Shown: positions 1 through 9,099, numbered from the stretch's first letter. The stretch is DNA of 64,000 nucleotides from Thermodesulfobacteriota bacterium (GCA_026415035.1 JAOAHX010000005.1:92235-156234); one strand, 5' to 3'. Notes: generated by a model from the sequence alone, not told the origin. Program-made: numbers and translations.

Positions 1-1274
1 TCGCCAGGGCAATGGGGAGGAAGTTCATCCGGATCTCCCTTGGGGGGGTGAGGGACGAGGCGGAGATCCGGGGCCACCGCCGAACCTATGTCGGCGCCCT
101 GCCCGGCCGGATCATCCAGGGGATCAAAAAGGCCGGTTCCAACAACCCGGTTTTCATGCTTGACGAGGTGGACAAGATCGGGATGGACTTCCGGGGAGAT
201 CCCTCCTCCGCCCTTCTCGAGGTCCTCGACCCCGAACAGAACTACTCCTTCTCCGACCATTACATCGACCTGCCCTTCGATCTCTCCAAGGTGATGTTCA
301 TCACCACGGCCAACGTCCTCGATACGATCCCCCCGCCGCTGAGGGATCGCATGGAGACGTTGGAGCTTCCCGGCTACAGCGAAGAGCAGAAGATGATGAT
401 CGCCAAGCAATTCCTCATCCCGAAGCAGATCACCGAACACGGGTTGACGGCCGAACACATCGAATTTCAGGAGTCCGCCATCCAGACGATCATCAGCTCC
501 TATACCCGGGAGGCGGGAGTGAGAAATTTGGAGCGGGAGATCGCGGCCATTTGCCGGAGCGTGGCCAAGGACGTGGCCTCGGGAAATAGCCATGAAAAGG
601 TGGTGGTCACCCAGGAGAACCTCCACAAGTTCCTCGGCCCTGTCAAATTCTTCCCCGAAGTGGCGGAACGGACCTCCGAACCGGGAGTGGCCACGGGGCT
701 GGCCTGGACGCCCACCGGGGGGGATATCATCTTCGTCGAGGCCACGAAGATGCGGGGGGAGAAAGGCCTGACCCTGACCGGGCAGTTGGGCGATGTGATG
801 AAGGAATCCGCCCAGGCGGCCCTGGCCTATGTCCGGTCGAAGGCGAAGGAACTCGGGATCGAAGAAGACTTCTTCACCAAGCATGACATCCACATCCACG
901 TGCCGGCGGGAGCTATCCCAAAGGACGGACCCTCCGCCGGGATCACGATGTTCGTCGCCCTCACCTCCCTCCTCACCAACAAACCCGTCCGCAGCGACGT
1001 GGCGATGACGGGCGAGATCACCCTAAGGGGCCTCGTCCTTCCGGTCGGGGGCATCAAGGAGAAGGTCCTTGCGGGGATGAGGGCGGGGATCAAGACGATC
1101 ATCCTGCCGAAGAAGAACGAGAAGGACCTCGAAGAAATTCCCGAACATATCCGGAATCAGATGAATTTCAAGTTCATCCAGAAAATGGACGAGGCGATCG
1201 AGTTGGCCCTCAAGCAACCCGAACCGACCGAGGTCCCCAAGACCGACCATGGGGCCTTAACGGTCACGGCATGA
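1..1274 (+). CDS. lon: Lon ATP-dependent protease, C-terminal part (cut by window edge)
   Basis: Cytoplasmic AAA+ serine protease that degrades misfolded and regulatory proteins. The reading frame is open to base 3, and the residues before the first ATG (A-R-A, then [12 protein letters not shown] at base 12) match the stretch just after Lon's Walker A, so the gene is truncated by the window and the ATG at 12 is internal. Counting from that ATG: Walker [11 protein letters not shown] (48-57), AAA lid with [11 protein letters not shown] (165-175), protease domain from about 215, catalytic Ser308 in PKDGPSAG and catalytic Lys351 in GGIKEK. The stop codon is directly followed by the ATG of the next gene, so the two are probably cotranscribed. 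The family assignment is essentially certain. Confidence 0.97.
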   Translation, partial: ARAMGRKFIRISLGGVRDEAEIRGHRRTYVGALPGRIIQGIKKAGSNNPVFMLDEVDKIGMDFRGDPSSALLEVLDPEQNYSFSDHYIDLPFDLSKVMFITTANVLDTIPPPLRDRMETLELPGYSEEQKMMIAKQFLIPKQITEHGLTAEHIEFQESAIQTIISSYTREAGVRNLEREIAAICRSVAKDVASGNSHEKVVVTQENLHKFLGPVKFFPEVAERTSEPGVATGLAWTPTGGDIIFVEATKMRGEKGLTLTGQLGDVMKESAQAALAYVRSKAKELGIEEDFFTKHDIHIHVPAGAIPKDGPSAGITMFVALTSLLTNKPVRSDVAMTGEITLRGLVLPVGGIKEKVLAGMRAGIKTIILPKKNEKDLEEIPEHIRNQMNFKFIQKMDEAIELALKQPEPTEVPKTDHGALTVTA

Positions 1275-2519
1275 ATGGGTGAGGAATTTCCAAGACTGAG
1301 GAAGGTTAATGTCTTTCCCGTCCAGATGTCCGGGGAGACGCTGGTTTGCCTGCAAGACCCCTTCCACATCAGCGACAAAACCCTCTTCCTTCCGCCTTCC
1401 CTATTTTTCGTGGTCTCCCTCTTTGACGGTCGGCATTCCATCCTCGACATCCAAGCCGAATACCTGAGAAGGTTCGGGGAACTCCTCTATAGGGAGAAGA
1501 TCGAGGAGCTCATCCATCAGCTCGACGAGACGCTCTTTCTCGAGGGCGAGCGGTTTGAACAGGTCCAGAGGCAGATCGAGCAGGCCTTCAGGGAGGCCCC
1601 GGTCCGGGAGGCGATCTTTGCCGGAAAGAGTTATGAGAGGGACCCGGGGAGGCTGAAGGCCCAGCTCTCCTCCTACTTCACCGATCCCGATGGCCCCGGC
1701 CCGCTCTCGAAGGGCGAGGAGAAGCGAAAGGTGAAGGGGGTGATCGCTCCCCATATCGATTTTCAACGGGGGGGGACCTGTTATGCCTTCGCCCATCGCG
1801 AGCTCTGGAACAGTCCCCTTCCAGATTGTTTCGTCCTCTTCGGAACGGCTCACGGGCCGATGGATCAGCCCTTTGCGCTGACCCGCAAAACCTTTCTCAC
1901 CCCCCTCGGCCCTCTCGAAGTGGATCGTGAGCTGATCGAGGCCATCCAGTCCCGCTATCCCGAGGACTTGTTCCGAAACGAGGGGGCCCATCGAACGGAA
2001 CACTCCATCGAATTTCAATGCGTCTTTCTCCGGTACCTCTTTCCTGAACCCACCCCCTTAAGGATCGTGCCCATCCTGAGCGGGTCGGTCCACGAGGCGA
2101 TCGAGAAAGGAATCTCGCCTTGGGAACTGATGCCGGTTCGGAAATTCCTTGAGGCGTTGAGCGAGTCGGTCGCCTCCCTTAAACGCGAGGTCTGTTATCT
2201 TGCCAGCGCCGACCTGGCCCATGTGGGACCTCAATTCGGAGATCCCGAAGGGATCGGGGAGGGGGGGCTCTACCTCCTCGAAAGGGCAGACCTGGAGATG
2301 CTCGGCCAGGCGGAAAGGATGGAGGCAGAGGGTTTCTACTCTACCGTGGCGAGGGAAGGGGACCGGAGGCGGATCTGTGGGCTGCCGGCCATCTATGGGA
2401 TGCTCAAAGTGATGGAGGCAGAAAAGGGAAGGCTTCTCAAATACGGGCAGGCCTATACGCCGGAGACGAAATCCGTCGTCACCTTTGCCAGCCTGGTCTT
2501 CTATGGGGGAGGGGCTTAA
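1275..2519 (+). CDS. MEMO-family protein (AmmeMemoRadiSam system protein B type) with N-terminal extension
   Basis: 414 aa. From about residue 152 the protein is a MEMO domain, the non-heme metal-binding fold related to class III extradiol dioxygenases: GVIAPHIDFQRGG, LFGTAHGP, EHSIEFQ and the SADLAHVGPQFG segment carry the conserved histidines. In many prokaryotes this family sits with an AMMECR1 protein and a radical SAM protein; neither partner is in this window. The first about 150 residues are extra compared with a stand-alone MEMO (about 300 aa) and contain LFDGRHSILDIQ followed by a helical IEELIHQLDE stretch, which recalls PqqD-like winged-helix domains (inference). The ATG abuts the lon stop codon. 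Its biochemical role is not established. Confidence 0.85.
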   Translation: MGEEFPRLRKVNVFPVQMSGETLVCLQDPFHISDKTLFLPPSLFFVVSLFDGRHSILDIQAEYLRRFGELLYREKIEELIHQLDETLFLEGERFEQVQRQIEQAFREAPVREAIFAGKSYERDPGRLKAQLSSYFTDPDGPGPLSKGEEKRKVKGVIAPHIDFQRGGTCYAFAHRELWNSPLPDCFVLFGTAHGPMDQPFALTRKTFLTPLGPLEVDRELIEAIQSRYPEDLFRNEGAHRTEHSIEFQCVFLRYLFPEPTPLRIVPILSGSVHEAIEKGISPWELMPVRKFLEALSESVASLKREVCYLASADLAHVGPQFGDPEGIGEGGLYLLERADLEMLGQAERMEAEGFYSTVAREGDRRRICGLPAIYGMLKVMEAEKGRLLKYGQAYTPETKSVVTFASLVFYGGGA

Positions 2520-2578
2520 GGAATCCCGGATTTCGGAATCGGATCCTGCCGGATGGATTCCCTTTTCCAAGAAGGGGG

Positions 2579-2818
2579 TTAAGAGGGTTTGGTCCGGATC
2601 TTCTCCAGGGAGGGATAGAGCTGGGCCAGTTGGGTTTCGATCTCTGAAGGGAGATCGACCTGGAGGCTGAGGATCCTTTCGCGGATGAGGGCCAAGGCCC
2701 CCAACCTTTCGGTCACCTCTTTCGGGGTCACCCGACCCAGTCGCTTCGAAAGCTCCTTGACCTCTTCGTTGAGAAATTCGACCAGCTTGAAGACTTCTGA
2801 GAGCCTCTTTTGAGCCAT
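2579..2818 (-). CDS. small helical hypothetical protein
   Basis: 79 aa, no family recognised. The sequence is highly charged and predicted helical (FLNEEVKELSKRLGRVTPKEVTERLGALALIRERI), without cysteines, signal peptide or membrane segment. It is the last gene of the minus-strand run that starts with the ECF S component, 75 bp after the transglutaminase-like gene, and could be cotranscribed with it. It converges on the MEMO gene. It may be a cytoplasmic coiled-coil protein; function unknown. Confidence 0.55.
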   Translation of the reverse strand: MAQKRLSEVFKLVEFLNEEVKELSKRLGRVTPKEVTERLGALALIRERILSLQVDLPSEIETQLAQLYPSLEKIRTKPS

Positions 2819-2893
2819 CTCGCGAAGGTCCCTCCTGTCTTTGATGGACTCCCTATATCCGATCTAAGCGGGGATTTCAAGGAGCCAGGGGTC

Positions 2894-3592
2894 TCACGGG
2901 TTGATCACGTCCTCGGTCTCAAAGTCCCGAAGGGGGTGCGAGCCCTCCTCGAACCGTTTGATCCATCGATTGACCCGCTCTTCGCCATAAGCGGCTTTCC
3001 ATTCCGCAAGGATATGTTCCACGGGGATGTCCTCGTAGATCCCTTCCAGCCTCACATATTCCATAAACTTCTGCTTCTCGAGATTGTAGGGCTGAAAGAG
3101 CGAGTCTTCTCGGCCATTGAATTCAAGAGGGACCACCTTGTGTCTCAGACAGAGCTCCCGATTGAAGGCCGGGGTGGCTTTGACCCACTTCCCCTCAAGA
3201 TAGAACTCCACAAATCCGTGCGAGACGAAGAGGTCCGTCCCGAGGAAATCAAGGAGCTGTTGGGTGGCGAGGTGGTTTCGAACGGTCGCCAGACCGACCC
3301 GGGAGGGGATGCCGCAGGCCCTTCCGAGGGCGCAGAGGAGGGACGCCTTGGGCACGCAGAAGCTTCTGCCCCTTTTGAGGACAAAACTGGCCCGGTAATG
3401 CTCCGGGAGATAGAAAGGAGAATAGGGGTCGTACCGAATACCGTCCCGGACCGCCAGGTAGAGCTTGACCGCCATCTCCACCGGGTCCTTTGACGACCCG
3501 ATCACCTCCTTGGCGAATCCGATGACGCTCGGGTGGTGACTGTCGATGATCGCGGTGGGGAGGAGAAAACGGAGGTTTGTCTCTCGTTCCAT
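2894..3592 (-). CDS. transglutaminase-like superfamily protein
   Basis: 232 aa, cytoplasmic (no signal peptide). The transglutaminase/papain-like core is visible as RGRSFCVPKASLLCALGRA with the nucleophile Cys79, then FVSHGFVEFY with His125. The third catalytic position, usually Asp in a D-P-T motif, falls in KWVKATPAFN, so the acid is replaced by ATP...N144; related microbial transglutaminase-like proteins appear to share this variant, so activity as protease or amidase is possible but unproven. A GAGG ribosome binding site precedes the ATG. It lies 43 bp downstream of ecfT in the same direction, which suggests it is expressed with the ECF transporter and could process a ligand or partner of that system (inference). 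Confidence 0.85.
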   Translation of the reverse strand: MERETNLRFLLPTAIIDSHHPSVIGFAKEVIGSSKDPVEMAVKLYLAVRDGIRYDPYSPFYLPEHYRASFVLKRGRSFCVPKASLLCALGRACGIPSRVGLATVRNHLATQQLLDFLGTDLFVSHGFVEFYLEGKWVKATPAFNRELCLRHKVVPLEFNGREDSLFQPYNLEKQKFMEYVRLEGIYEDIPVEHILAEWKAAYGEERVNRWIKRFEEGSHPLRDFETEDVINP

Positions 3593-3635
3593 AACCTCAA
3601 TATAAATGCTTCGACCCCTTCTTTCAACCTCTCGA

Positions 3636-4430
3636 TTAAATCCGGCCAGGAAGGATCGCTCCGATGCCCAGTCCTATTCTGACCCATAGCGCTCCGAGGC
3701 AAGTAACTCCCAGGAGGATCAAGACCCAGTAGTCCCTTCCCTTCATCTGGAGTTCGACATAAAAGGTCCGTTTCGCCCTGGGATCGAACCCTTTCGACTC
3801 CAGGGACATCGCCAGGAGGTTGGTGTAGCGGATCGCATAAACGAAGAGGGGAACGGCTTGAGGAATGAACTTCCCGAGACGGCGGAAAAGAGGGCCAGAC
3901 TCCACATCGAGCCCCCTCGAGATCTGGGCCTGGACGATGGTGGCTCCGGCGCCCACGAAGGTTGGAACGAGCCTGAAGGCAGCCGAAAGGGCAAAGGCTA
4001 TCGGATAAGGAAGCCCCAACCGGATCAGGCCGTGGGCGATCTCTTCATGGCGTGTGGTGGAAAGAAAGATCAGGCCGATGATCACAAAGGTTGAAAGACG
4101 AAGGCCCATGGCGAGGCCATAGAGGAGGGCTTCGACGCTGAGGTCAACCCTTCCAAGGGTCCCAAGCGGGGTGGGACCCTTTACAAAGAAGGGCCAGAGG
4201 ATTGCACTGAAGAGGAAGAGGAGGAGGAGAAGATACCGAAGGCGATAAACCTGTCCGAGCGATCCTGAGAAGAAGGCGAGCAGGATCAGGCCCAGGCTGA
4301 TGGGAAGCAAAAAGAGGGGATGGTTGAAGCAGAGGCAGAGGATGGACAGTCCTGTCGCCCCGAACATTTTGGTCCGGGGGTCAAGCCGGTGAAGGGGGGT
4401 CTCTTGATCGATGTAAAGAAAGAGATTCAT
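3636..4430 (-). CDS. ecfT: energy-coupling factor transporter transmembrane protein EcfT
   Basis: 264 aa inner-membrane protein of the CbiQ/EcfT family that couples ATP hydrolysis in the EcfA ATPases to movement of the S component. Hydrophobic segments occupy about residues 25-60, 65-85, 100-125 and the C-terminus, with the typical start YIDQETPLHRLDPRTKM. The coupling-helix region contains SRGLDVE and a second ESKGFDPRAKRTFY, corresponding to the two conserved Ala-Arg-Gly-like motifs that contact the ATPases, here as S-R-G and S-K-G. It follows ecfA by 65 bp and precedes the transglutaminase gene in one minus-strand operon. Confidence 0.9.
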   Translation of the reverse strand: MNLFLYIDQETPLHRLDPRTKMFGATGLSILCLCFNHPLFLLPISLGLILLAFFSGSLGQVYRLRYLLLLLFLFSAILWPFFVKGPTPLGTLGRVDLSVEALLYGLAMGLRLSTFVIIGLIFLSTTRHEEIAHGLIRLGLPYPIAFALSAAFRLVPTFVGAGATIVQAQISRGLDVESGPLFRRLGKFIPQAVPLFVYAIRYTNLLAMSLESKGFDPRAKRTFYVELQMKGRDYWVLILLGVTCLGALWVRIGLGIGAILPGRI

Positions 4431-4495
4431 TGCTGCCTTTCCTCAGGGCTTTGACGACCGAGGAAATGGGGTCGCCCCATTCCCCTGGCCGAAAC

Positions 4496-6202
4496 TCATG
4501 GAGATGGATCGAGACAGGGACCTTGGGATCGTTTTAGCTCCTCCACGATCCCCTCCACGGTGAGGGCTTGGGTCCCCAACCAGTTGCTCAAACGCGCCAC
4601 GGGAGGAGGCCGAAGGGAGGCCTGTTTCAATCTGGCCTCATCCGCAAAGACCGACCGAGTCTCTCCATCCAAAAAGACGGAGCCCTCTTTCAGGACGATG
4701 GTCCGGGTCGCATACTCTGCCGCCACCCCCATCGAATGGGTAATGACGATGATGGTGTGCCCTTTCAAACGCAGCCCCCTCAACATCTCCATCATGCTCT
4801 TTTGGTGGAAGTAATCGAGGCCCGTGGTGGGTTCATCGAGGATGATCACGTCGGGACGGGTGGCCAGAACCGAGGCCACGGCCACGCGCTGTCGATCTCC
4901 TTTGGTCAGGCTGAAGGGATTCCGCTCCTCGTATCCCTGGAGCCCGACCGTTCTGAGCGCCTCGGTCACGCGTCTCTCGATGGTCCCCGGGGCCTCGCCC
5001 AGGGCCTTCAGCCCAAACCCCACCTCCTCCCGGACGGTCCTGGCGAAGATCTGATGGTCGGGGTTCTGGAAGACATAACCGACCAACCGTGCGAGGTCTC
5101 GATGACGGTAGCCGGTCGTTGGGCGGCCCCTGACCCACACCCGACCGGAGGTGGGTTTGAGGAGTCCGTTCAGGTGTTTCGCCAGGGTCGTCTTTCCCGA
5201 GCCATTCTGTCCAAGGATGGCTACGAACTCTCCCTCTTCGATGGCGAGATCGATGCCTTTCAAGGCCTCGATCGAATGGCGGGGGTAGGTGAATCTCAAT
5301 CCCTCGACGATCAAGACCGGGGATCCCTTCGGCCCGGAATGGGGGCTTTGGGAGGGCTGATAAGGTTTAGGGGAGGCGAGGTTGGACCTCTCCATGCAGG
5401 CGATGGCCTCTTCGACGGTGAGAGGGGTTTCTGGCCACCCCATCCTTTTGAAGAAGTCGACCGTCGAAAGAGGCCCGATGCCGCAGGCCCTGAGCCTCTC
5501 TGGGTCTGAGAGGATCTCCTTAGGGGGTCCCTGGGCCACGAGCTCTCCCTCTCTCATCAGCCACACCTGATCGGCCAGAAGGGCGGTCTCCGGCTCATGG
5601 TCGACGACGAGGAGGATCCGATTCTGTCTGCGGAGGGTTTCGGCCAGGGAGAGGACGGCTTCCCGGCCCGCCGGGTCGAGATCCGTGGTCGGCTCGTCCA
5701 TCACAAGGATCTCAGGTTCCAGGGTGAGGACCGACCCGATGGCGAGGCGCTGTTTTTGGCCACCCGAGAGGGTGGCCGGTTCTCGCCTGCGAAGATTCTC
5801 AAGACCGATGAGGGGGAGGGTTCGAGCGATGCGGGCTTCGATTTCCTTCCTGGGGAGGCAGTGATTTTCAGGGCCGAAGGCCAATTCGAGTTCCACGTTG
5901 GTGGAGAAGAGCTGGGCCTCGAAGTCCTGGAGGACCAGCCCCACGAAGCGGGACATCTCCGCAACCGATCGGGTGGCAACCTCCCTCCCTTTGACCACCA
6001 CGCGACCCTGGTAATCTCCCCTGAAAAATCTTGGCACAAGACCATTAAAAGAGGCGCAGAGGGTCGACTTCCCTGCCCCACCGTGGCCCATGAGGACGAT
6101 GAAGCGCCCTTCGTCGATCTCGGCGCAGATCTTAAGGAGCGAGGGGCGATGGCTCCTCTGATAGGTGAAGGAGAGGTTCTCCACGGAGATGGCAGGCCCC
6201 AT
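4496..6202 (-). CDS. ecfA: ECF transporter ATPase, two ABC domains in one polypeptide (EcfA1-EcfA2 fusion)
   Basis: 568 aa cytoplasmic ATPase that energises the ECF transporter. Two nucleotide-binding domains are fused: domain 1 has Walker A GHGGAGKST (39-47), signature LSGGQKQRLAIG and Walker B ILVMDEPTTDLDP; domain 2 has Walker A GQNGSGKTT (near 330), an atypical signature LTKGDRQRVAV in place of LSGGQ, and Walker B VIILDEPTTGLDY. A Ser/Pro-rich linker joins them at about 285-300. Most ECF systems encode two separate proteins of about 280 aa, so this is a one-gene heterodimer. It sits 30 bp after the S-component gene and upstream of ecfT. Confidence 0.93.
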   Translation of the reverse strand: MGPAISVENLSFTYQRSHRPSLLKICAEIDEGRFIVLMGHGGAGKSTLCASFNGLVPRFFRGDYQGRVVVKGREVATRSVAEMSRFVGLVLQDFEAQLFSTNVELELAFGPENHCLPRKEIEARIARTLPLIGLENLRRREPATLSGGQKQRLAIGSVLTLEPEILVMDEPTTDLDPAGREAVLSLAETLRRQNRILLVVDHEPETALLADQVWLMREGELVAQGPPKEILSDPERLRACGIGPLSTVDFFKRMGWPETPLTVEEAIACMERSNLASPKPYQPSQSPHSGPKGSPVLIVEGLRFTYPRHSIEALKGIDLAIEEGEFVAILGQNGSGKTTLAKHLNGLLKPTSGRVWVRGRPTTGYRHRDLARLVGYVFQNPDHQIFARTVREEVGFGLKALGEAPGTIERRVTEALRTVGLQGYEERNPFSLTKGDRQRVAVASVLATRPDVIILDEPTTGLDYFHQKSMMEMLRGLRLKGHTIIVITHSMGVAAEYATRTIVLKEGSVFLDGETRSVFADEARLKQASLRPPPVARLSNWLGTQALTVEGIVEELKRSQGPCLDPSP

Positions 6203-6232
6203 AGGGTCGTTTTGGCCCTTTCTTCGGAAGAG

Positions 6233-6979
6233 TTACAAGAGGAGGCCCCCCAGGAGGATCGCGGCCGTAGAGATCCAGCCGATCGCCAGGGCGGGAAGGT
6301 CGGAGAGCATCCCTCCGGCGATCCCAAAGATCGAGCCGAGGGTTACCAACCAGGCGCCGAGGGGACCGGCCAGGGGAAGGCCGATCTCTTCTTCCCCCAT
6401 GACCTCCGGCCAAAAGAGGCCGAGTTGATCCTTGACGACGGGGTAGACCGAGAGGAAGAGGGCCAGGCCGATCAGGCTGCCGAGGGTGTCGTTGATGGTG
6501 ATGATCTTTGAGAGGACGGCATAGGGGACGAGGCCGAGGGTATCGGCAAACGTGCTGATCACGATCGCACAGGAGGCACTCGAGATATAAGCGATGAGGA
6601 GGTAACTCGTCCAGCTCCGCCAGCTCCCCTTTCTCCATTCCCGCGAGGTCTCGGCGAAGGGGACGAGGGTCGTCCAGAGGGTATAGGGAAGATAACCGAG
6701 GAGGAAGTTCCCCACAAACCCTCCGATCGAACCGGGGCCGAAGGTCCCTCCGAAGAGATCTCCGAGGAGGTTTCCAAAGGCCGTGCCCCAAGCCCCAGCC
6801 GGGCCGAAGAGCAGGCCGAAGACCATCGGAAAGATATTGGCCACCCTCACCTCCGTGAAGCCCGGGATGAGGGGGATGGCGGTCTTGAAGGCGAGGAGGG
6901 CGGCCGAATAGATGGCTGCGCAGACCGCTACCAGAAGGATCATCCGGGTGTTGTGCCACATGGTCCATGCCGCTTTCAT
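6233..6979 (-). CDS. ECF transporter substrate-binding (S) component, QueT-like, substrate unknown
   Basis: 248 aa integral membrane protein, first gene of the minus-strand ECF operon. It has about six hydrophobic segments and the sequence EVRVANIFPMVFGLLFGPAGAWG followed by GNLLGDLFGG, which resembles the QueT family of S components (transport of queuosine precursors in some bacteria). No queuosine, thiamine, cobalamin or biotin genes lie nearby, so the ligand cannot be deduced from context. The C-terminal half is longer than the usual about 180 residues of S components, with a second set of hydrophobic helices. The start is the ATG at 6979; an internal start nearer the first helix is possible. 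Confidence 0.75.
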   Translation of the reverse strand: MKAAWTMWHNTRMILLVAVCAAIYSAALLAFKTAIPLIPGFTEVRVANIFPMVFGLLFGPAGAWGTAFGNLLGDLFGGTFGPGSIGGFVGNFLLGYLPYTLWTTLVPFAETSREWRKGSWRSWTSYLLIAYISSASCAIVISTFADTLGLVPYAVLSKIITINDTLGSLIGLALFLSVYPVVKDQLGLFWPEVMGEEEIGLPLAGPLGAWLVTLGSIFGIAGGMLSDLPALAIGWISTAAILLGGLLL

Positions 6980-7021
6980 CGGGCCTTTGCTTCCTCCTTC
7001 TTCCCGATTCCGATGGGGTAA

Positions 7022-7050
7022 AGGATATCAAATCGCTCTGGGAAAATCAA
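7022..7050 (-). promoter_or_regulatory. probable sigma-70 promoter of the ECF operon
   Basis: Reading the minus strand, TTGATT (7050-7045) and TATCCT (7027-7022) are separated by 17 bases and lie about 45 bases before the S-component ATG. No riboswitch-like structure was recognised between the promoter and the gene. Confidence 0.45.
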
Positions 7051-7072
7051 TGCGAAATCCCTCGGGATGCGA

Positions 7073-7101
7073 TTGAGATTCTCCTCAAGTTATGATATGA
7101 G
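7073..7101 (+). promoter_or_regulatory. possible sigma-70 promoter of yjbQ
   Basis: TTGAGA (7073-7078), 17-base spacer, TATGAG (7096-7101), 35 bases before the yjbQ start and divergent from the ECF promoter. Both boxes deviate from consensus. Confidence 0.35.
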
Positions 7102-7135
7102 GAGATGATGTCATCCTCGGAGGGAGGGGAGGAAG

Positions 7136-7561
7136 ATGGGAGAGATCCTTTCCTTGCGAAGTTCGAAACGCACGGAGTTCATCGAGATCACCCGGCAAGT
7201 GGCAGAGATCGTCCAGAGGTCGGGCGTCAAGGAGGGGATTTGCTGTCTCTACGTCCCCCACACGACCGCGGCCGTCACCATCAATGAAAATGCCGATCCG
7301 AGCGTTCCAAGAGACATCCTGATGGCCCTCAACAAGATCGTCCCCTTCGAAGACCGCTACGAACATACCGAGGGGAATGCGGCAGCCCATATCAAGTCGA
7401 GCCTGATCGGTTGCTCCCAAACCCTCTTGATCGAATCAGGCCGGCTGCTGCTCGGGACCTGGCAAGGGATCTTCTTCTGTGAATTCGATGGGCCCCGCAG
7501 CCGACAGGTTCATGTCAGGGTCGTGGCCAGTGGCCCGATCGAACGACATGGCCAGGGGTGA
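7136..7561 (+). CDS. yjbQ: YjbQ/UPF0047 family protein (secondary thiamine-phosphate synthase type)
   Basis: 141 aa single-domain cytoplasmic protein. The family signature is visible: VPHTTAAVTINENADPSV (residues 40-57), HTEGNAAAHIKSSLIG with a metal-binding histidine set, and the terminal LGTWQGIFFCEFDGPR. The E. coli homologue has low thiamine-phosphate synthase activity, but the physiological role of the family is unsettled. A GGGAGGGGAGGAAG ribosome binding site precedes the ATG. The stop overlaps the GTG start of the phosphatase gene (GTGA), so the pair is translationally coupled. Confidence 0.9.
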   Translation: MGEILSLRSSKRTEFIEITRQVAEIVQRSGVKEGICCLYVPHTTAAVTINENADPSVPRDILMALNKIVPFEDRYEHTEGNAAAHIKSSLIGCSQTLLIESGRLLLGTWQGIFFCEFDGPRSRQVHVRVVASGPIERHGQG

Positions 7562-8352
7562 ATCTTCCGGCGCGGCGAACGATGATCCTCGAAGATCTTT
7601 GCGATCAGGTGCGGAGGGTAGTCGAGGGAGAGCCCCGGCTGATTCAGCTCCCCTCCGAAGGGAAGGTCGTCTTCGTGGGAGATACCCATGGGGACCTGGA
7701 GGCCTCCGAGAGGGTGATCGATCGTTACCTGAGGGAGCCTTACCGGATCGTCTTCTTAGGAGATTATGTCGATCGGGGAGACGACTCGGAAGGGAATATT
7801 CAATTCCTGTTCCGGATGAAACGGGACCATCCCGAGGAGATCTTTCTCCTGGCCGGCAATCACGAAGGGTTTATGACCAAACCCCTCTACCCGGCCGATT
7901 TCTGGGAATCCCTCCCGGCGAGGAAGAGGAGGCTCTATGACCAGGTCTTCTCCGCCTTGCCGCTCTGTGCGACCTCCTCCAACGGGGTGATCGCCCTCCA
8001 CGGCGCCCTTCCGGATTTAAGGGTTCTGGAGGAGCTGAACCGGATCGAATGGGGGGACTCGAACTGGGACAGGATCGTCTGGGGCGATTTCGTCGAGGCC
8101 GGAGGGGATTTTCTCGGCCAGCCCTGGGGGAGGCCCCAATTCGGGGGAGACTATTTCTGCCGGCTCATGGAAAGGTACCAAAAGCGGTTGTTGATCCGTT
8201 CCCATCAACCCAACGCTCCTACCTTGATGTTTCAAGACCGCTGTATTACGATTTTTACCTCCCGCGCCTATCCCCTGGCGAGGACGATCGTGGTGGCCGA
8301 CATGGAAAAGGAGATACGGGGGGCAGGCGATGTCAGGATCGAGAGGATCTGA
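7558..8352 (+). CDS. PPP-family metallophosphoesterase (Ser/Thr protein phosphatase type)
   Basis: 264 aa. The calcineurin-like metal-binding motifs are complete and ordered: GDTHGD (41-46), GDYVDRG (68-74), GNHE (100-103), then HGALPD and RSHQPN with the remaining histidine ligands. This arrangement is that of the PPP phosphatases (bacterial PrpA-like and diadenosine tetraphosphatase-like enzymes), which hydrolyse phosphoserine/threonine or nucleotide phosphates with two metal ions. The start used is GTG at 7558 overlapping the yjbQ stop; an ATG at 7582 would remove eight residues. The substrate cannot be deduced from sequence. Confidence 0.88.
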   Translation: MNLPARRTMILEDLCDQVRRVVEGEPRLIQLPSEGKVVFVGDTHGDLEASERVIDRYLREPYRIVFLGDYVDRGDDSEGNIQFLFRMKRDHPEEIFLLAGNHEGFMTKPLYPADFWESLPARKRRLYDQVFSALPLCATSSNGVIALHGALPDLRVLEELNRIEWGDSNWDRIVWGDFVEAGGDFLGQPWGRPQFGGDYFCRLMERYQKRLLIRSHQPNAPTLMFQDRCITIFTSRAYPLARTIVVADMEKEIRGAGDVRIERI

Positions 8353-8451
8353 CCGCCTTAGGGTTTCTCCCTATCTCAGGGAGGCTTGAGCCTCGATCGG
8401 GGCTCGATTTGAACAGGGAGAAGGCGGAGGGTTGAGGAGGGGATTTTTGCC

Positions 8452-9099
8452 TTGGTACGAATCGTTTCCTTCGATATGGACGGGACGTTAGTGGATCCAG
8501 AATTTACCGATTGGGTCTGGCTTCACGGGATCCCCGAACTTTATGCCCGAAAGCATGGCCATAGCTTCTCCGAGGCCAAGGCCCTTGTGGTGGAGGAATA
8601 TCGGAAGGTGGGCGAGGCTGCGGTGGAGTGGTATGACATTCAATACTGGTTCCGAAGGTTTGAGCTCGAGGAGGATTGGGAGACCTTGATGAGGCGATAT
8701 GCGGACAAGATCATCGCCTATGAGGACAGCCATCCCACCTTGGAGCGCTTGAAGGGGAGGTATTCCCTCATCCTCTCCTCGAATGCTGGCAGGGAGTTCA
8801 TTCAGATCGAGATGGAGGTGGCCGGCCTGAAGAACTACTTCGAACATCTCTTTTCCGCCACCTCGGACTTCGGGGTGGTGAAGAAGACCCCTCAGTTTTA
8901 CCTAAGGATCTGTGAGATCCTCCAGGTCGAGCCCAACGAGATCCTCCATGTCGGCGACCACTACGAATTCGATTATCTCATCCCCCGCTCTGTGGGCATT
9001 CAGGCCTACTTTCTGGACCGCGCCGGAAAACAGGACGGAGACTCGGTCCTATCGGATTTGAGAGAACTCGAAAGAAGGCTTCCCCTCCGTTCCCCTTAA
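8452..9099 (+). CDS. HAD-superfamily hydrolase (phosphatase)
   Basis: 215 aa, cytoplasmic. The HAD motifs are: SFDMDGTLVD (motif I with both catalytic aspartates, residues 5-14), LILSSNAG (motif II), KKTPQFY (motif III lysine) and HVGDHYEFDY (motif IV acidic pair). A helical cap insert lies between motifs I and II (subfamily I), containing an aromatic-rich EWYDIQYWFRRFELEEDW stretch. The start is TTG, chosen because GAGGAGGGG lies upstream. It follows the phosphatase gene by 99 bp in the same direction. Substrate unknown; phosphoglycolate-like small phosphorylated metabolites are typical for the family. Confidence 0.88.
   Translation: MVRIVSFDMDGTLVDPEFTDWVWLHGIPELYARKHGHSFSEAKALVVEEYRKVGEAAVEWYDIQYWFRRFELEEDWETLMRRYADKIIAYEDSHPTLERLKGRYSLILSSNAGREFIQIEMEVAGLKNYFEHLFSATSDFGVVKKTPQFYLRICEILQVEPNEILHVGDHYEFDYLIPRSVGIQAYFLDRAGKQDGDSVLSDLRELERRLPLRSP

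Noticed and set aside
6980..7135. A riboswitch upstream of the ECF operon
   Set aside because: No TPP, cobalamin, preQ1, FMN or biotin-type conserved core was found on the minus strand; the region is short.
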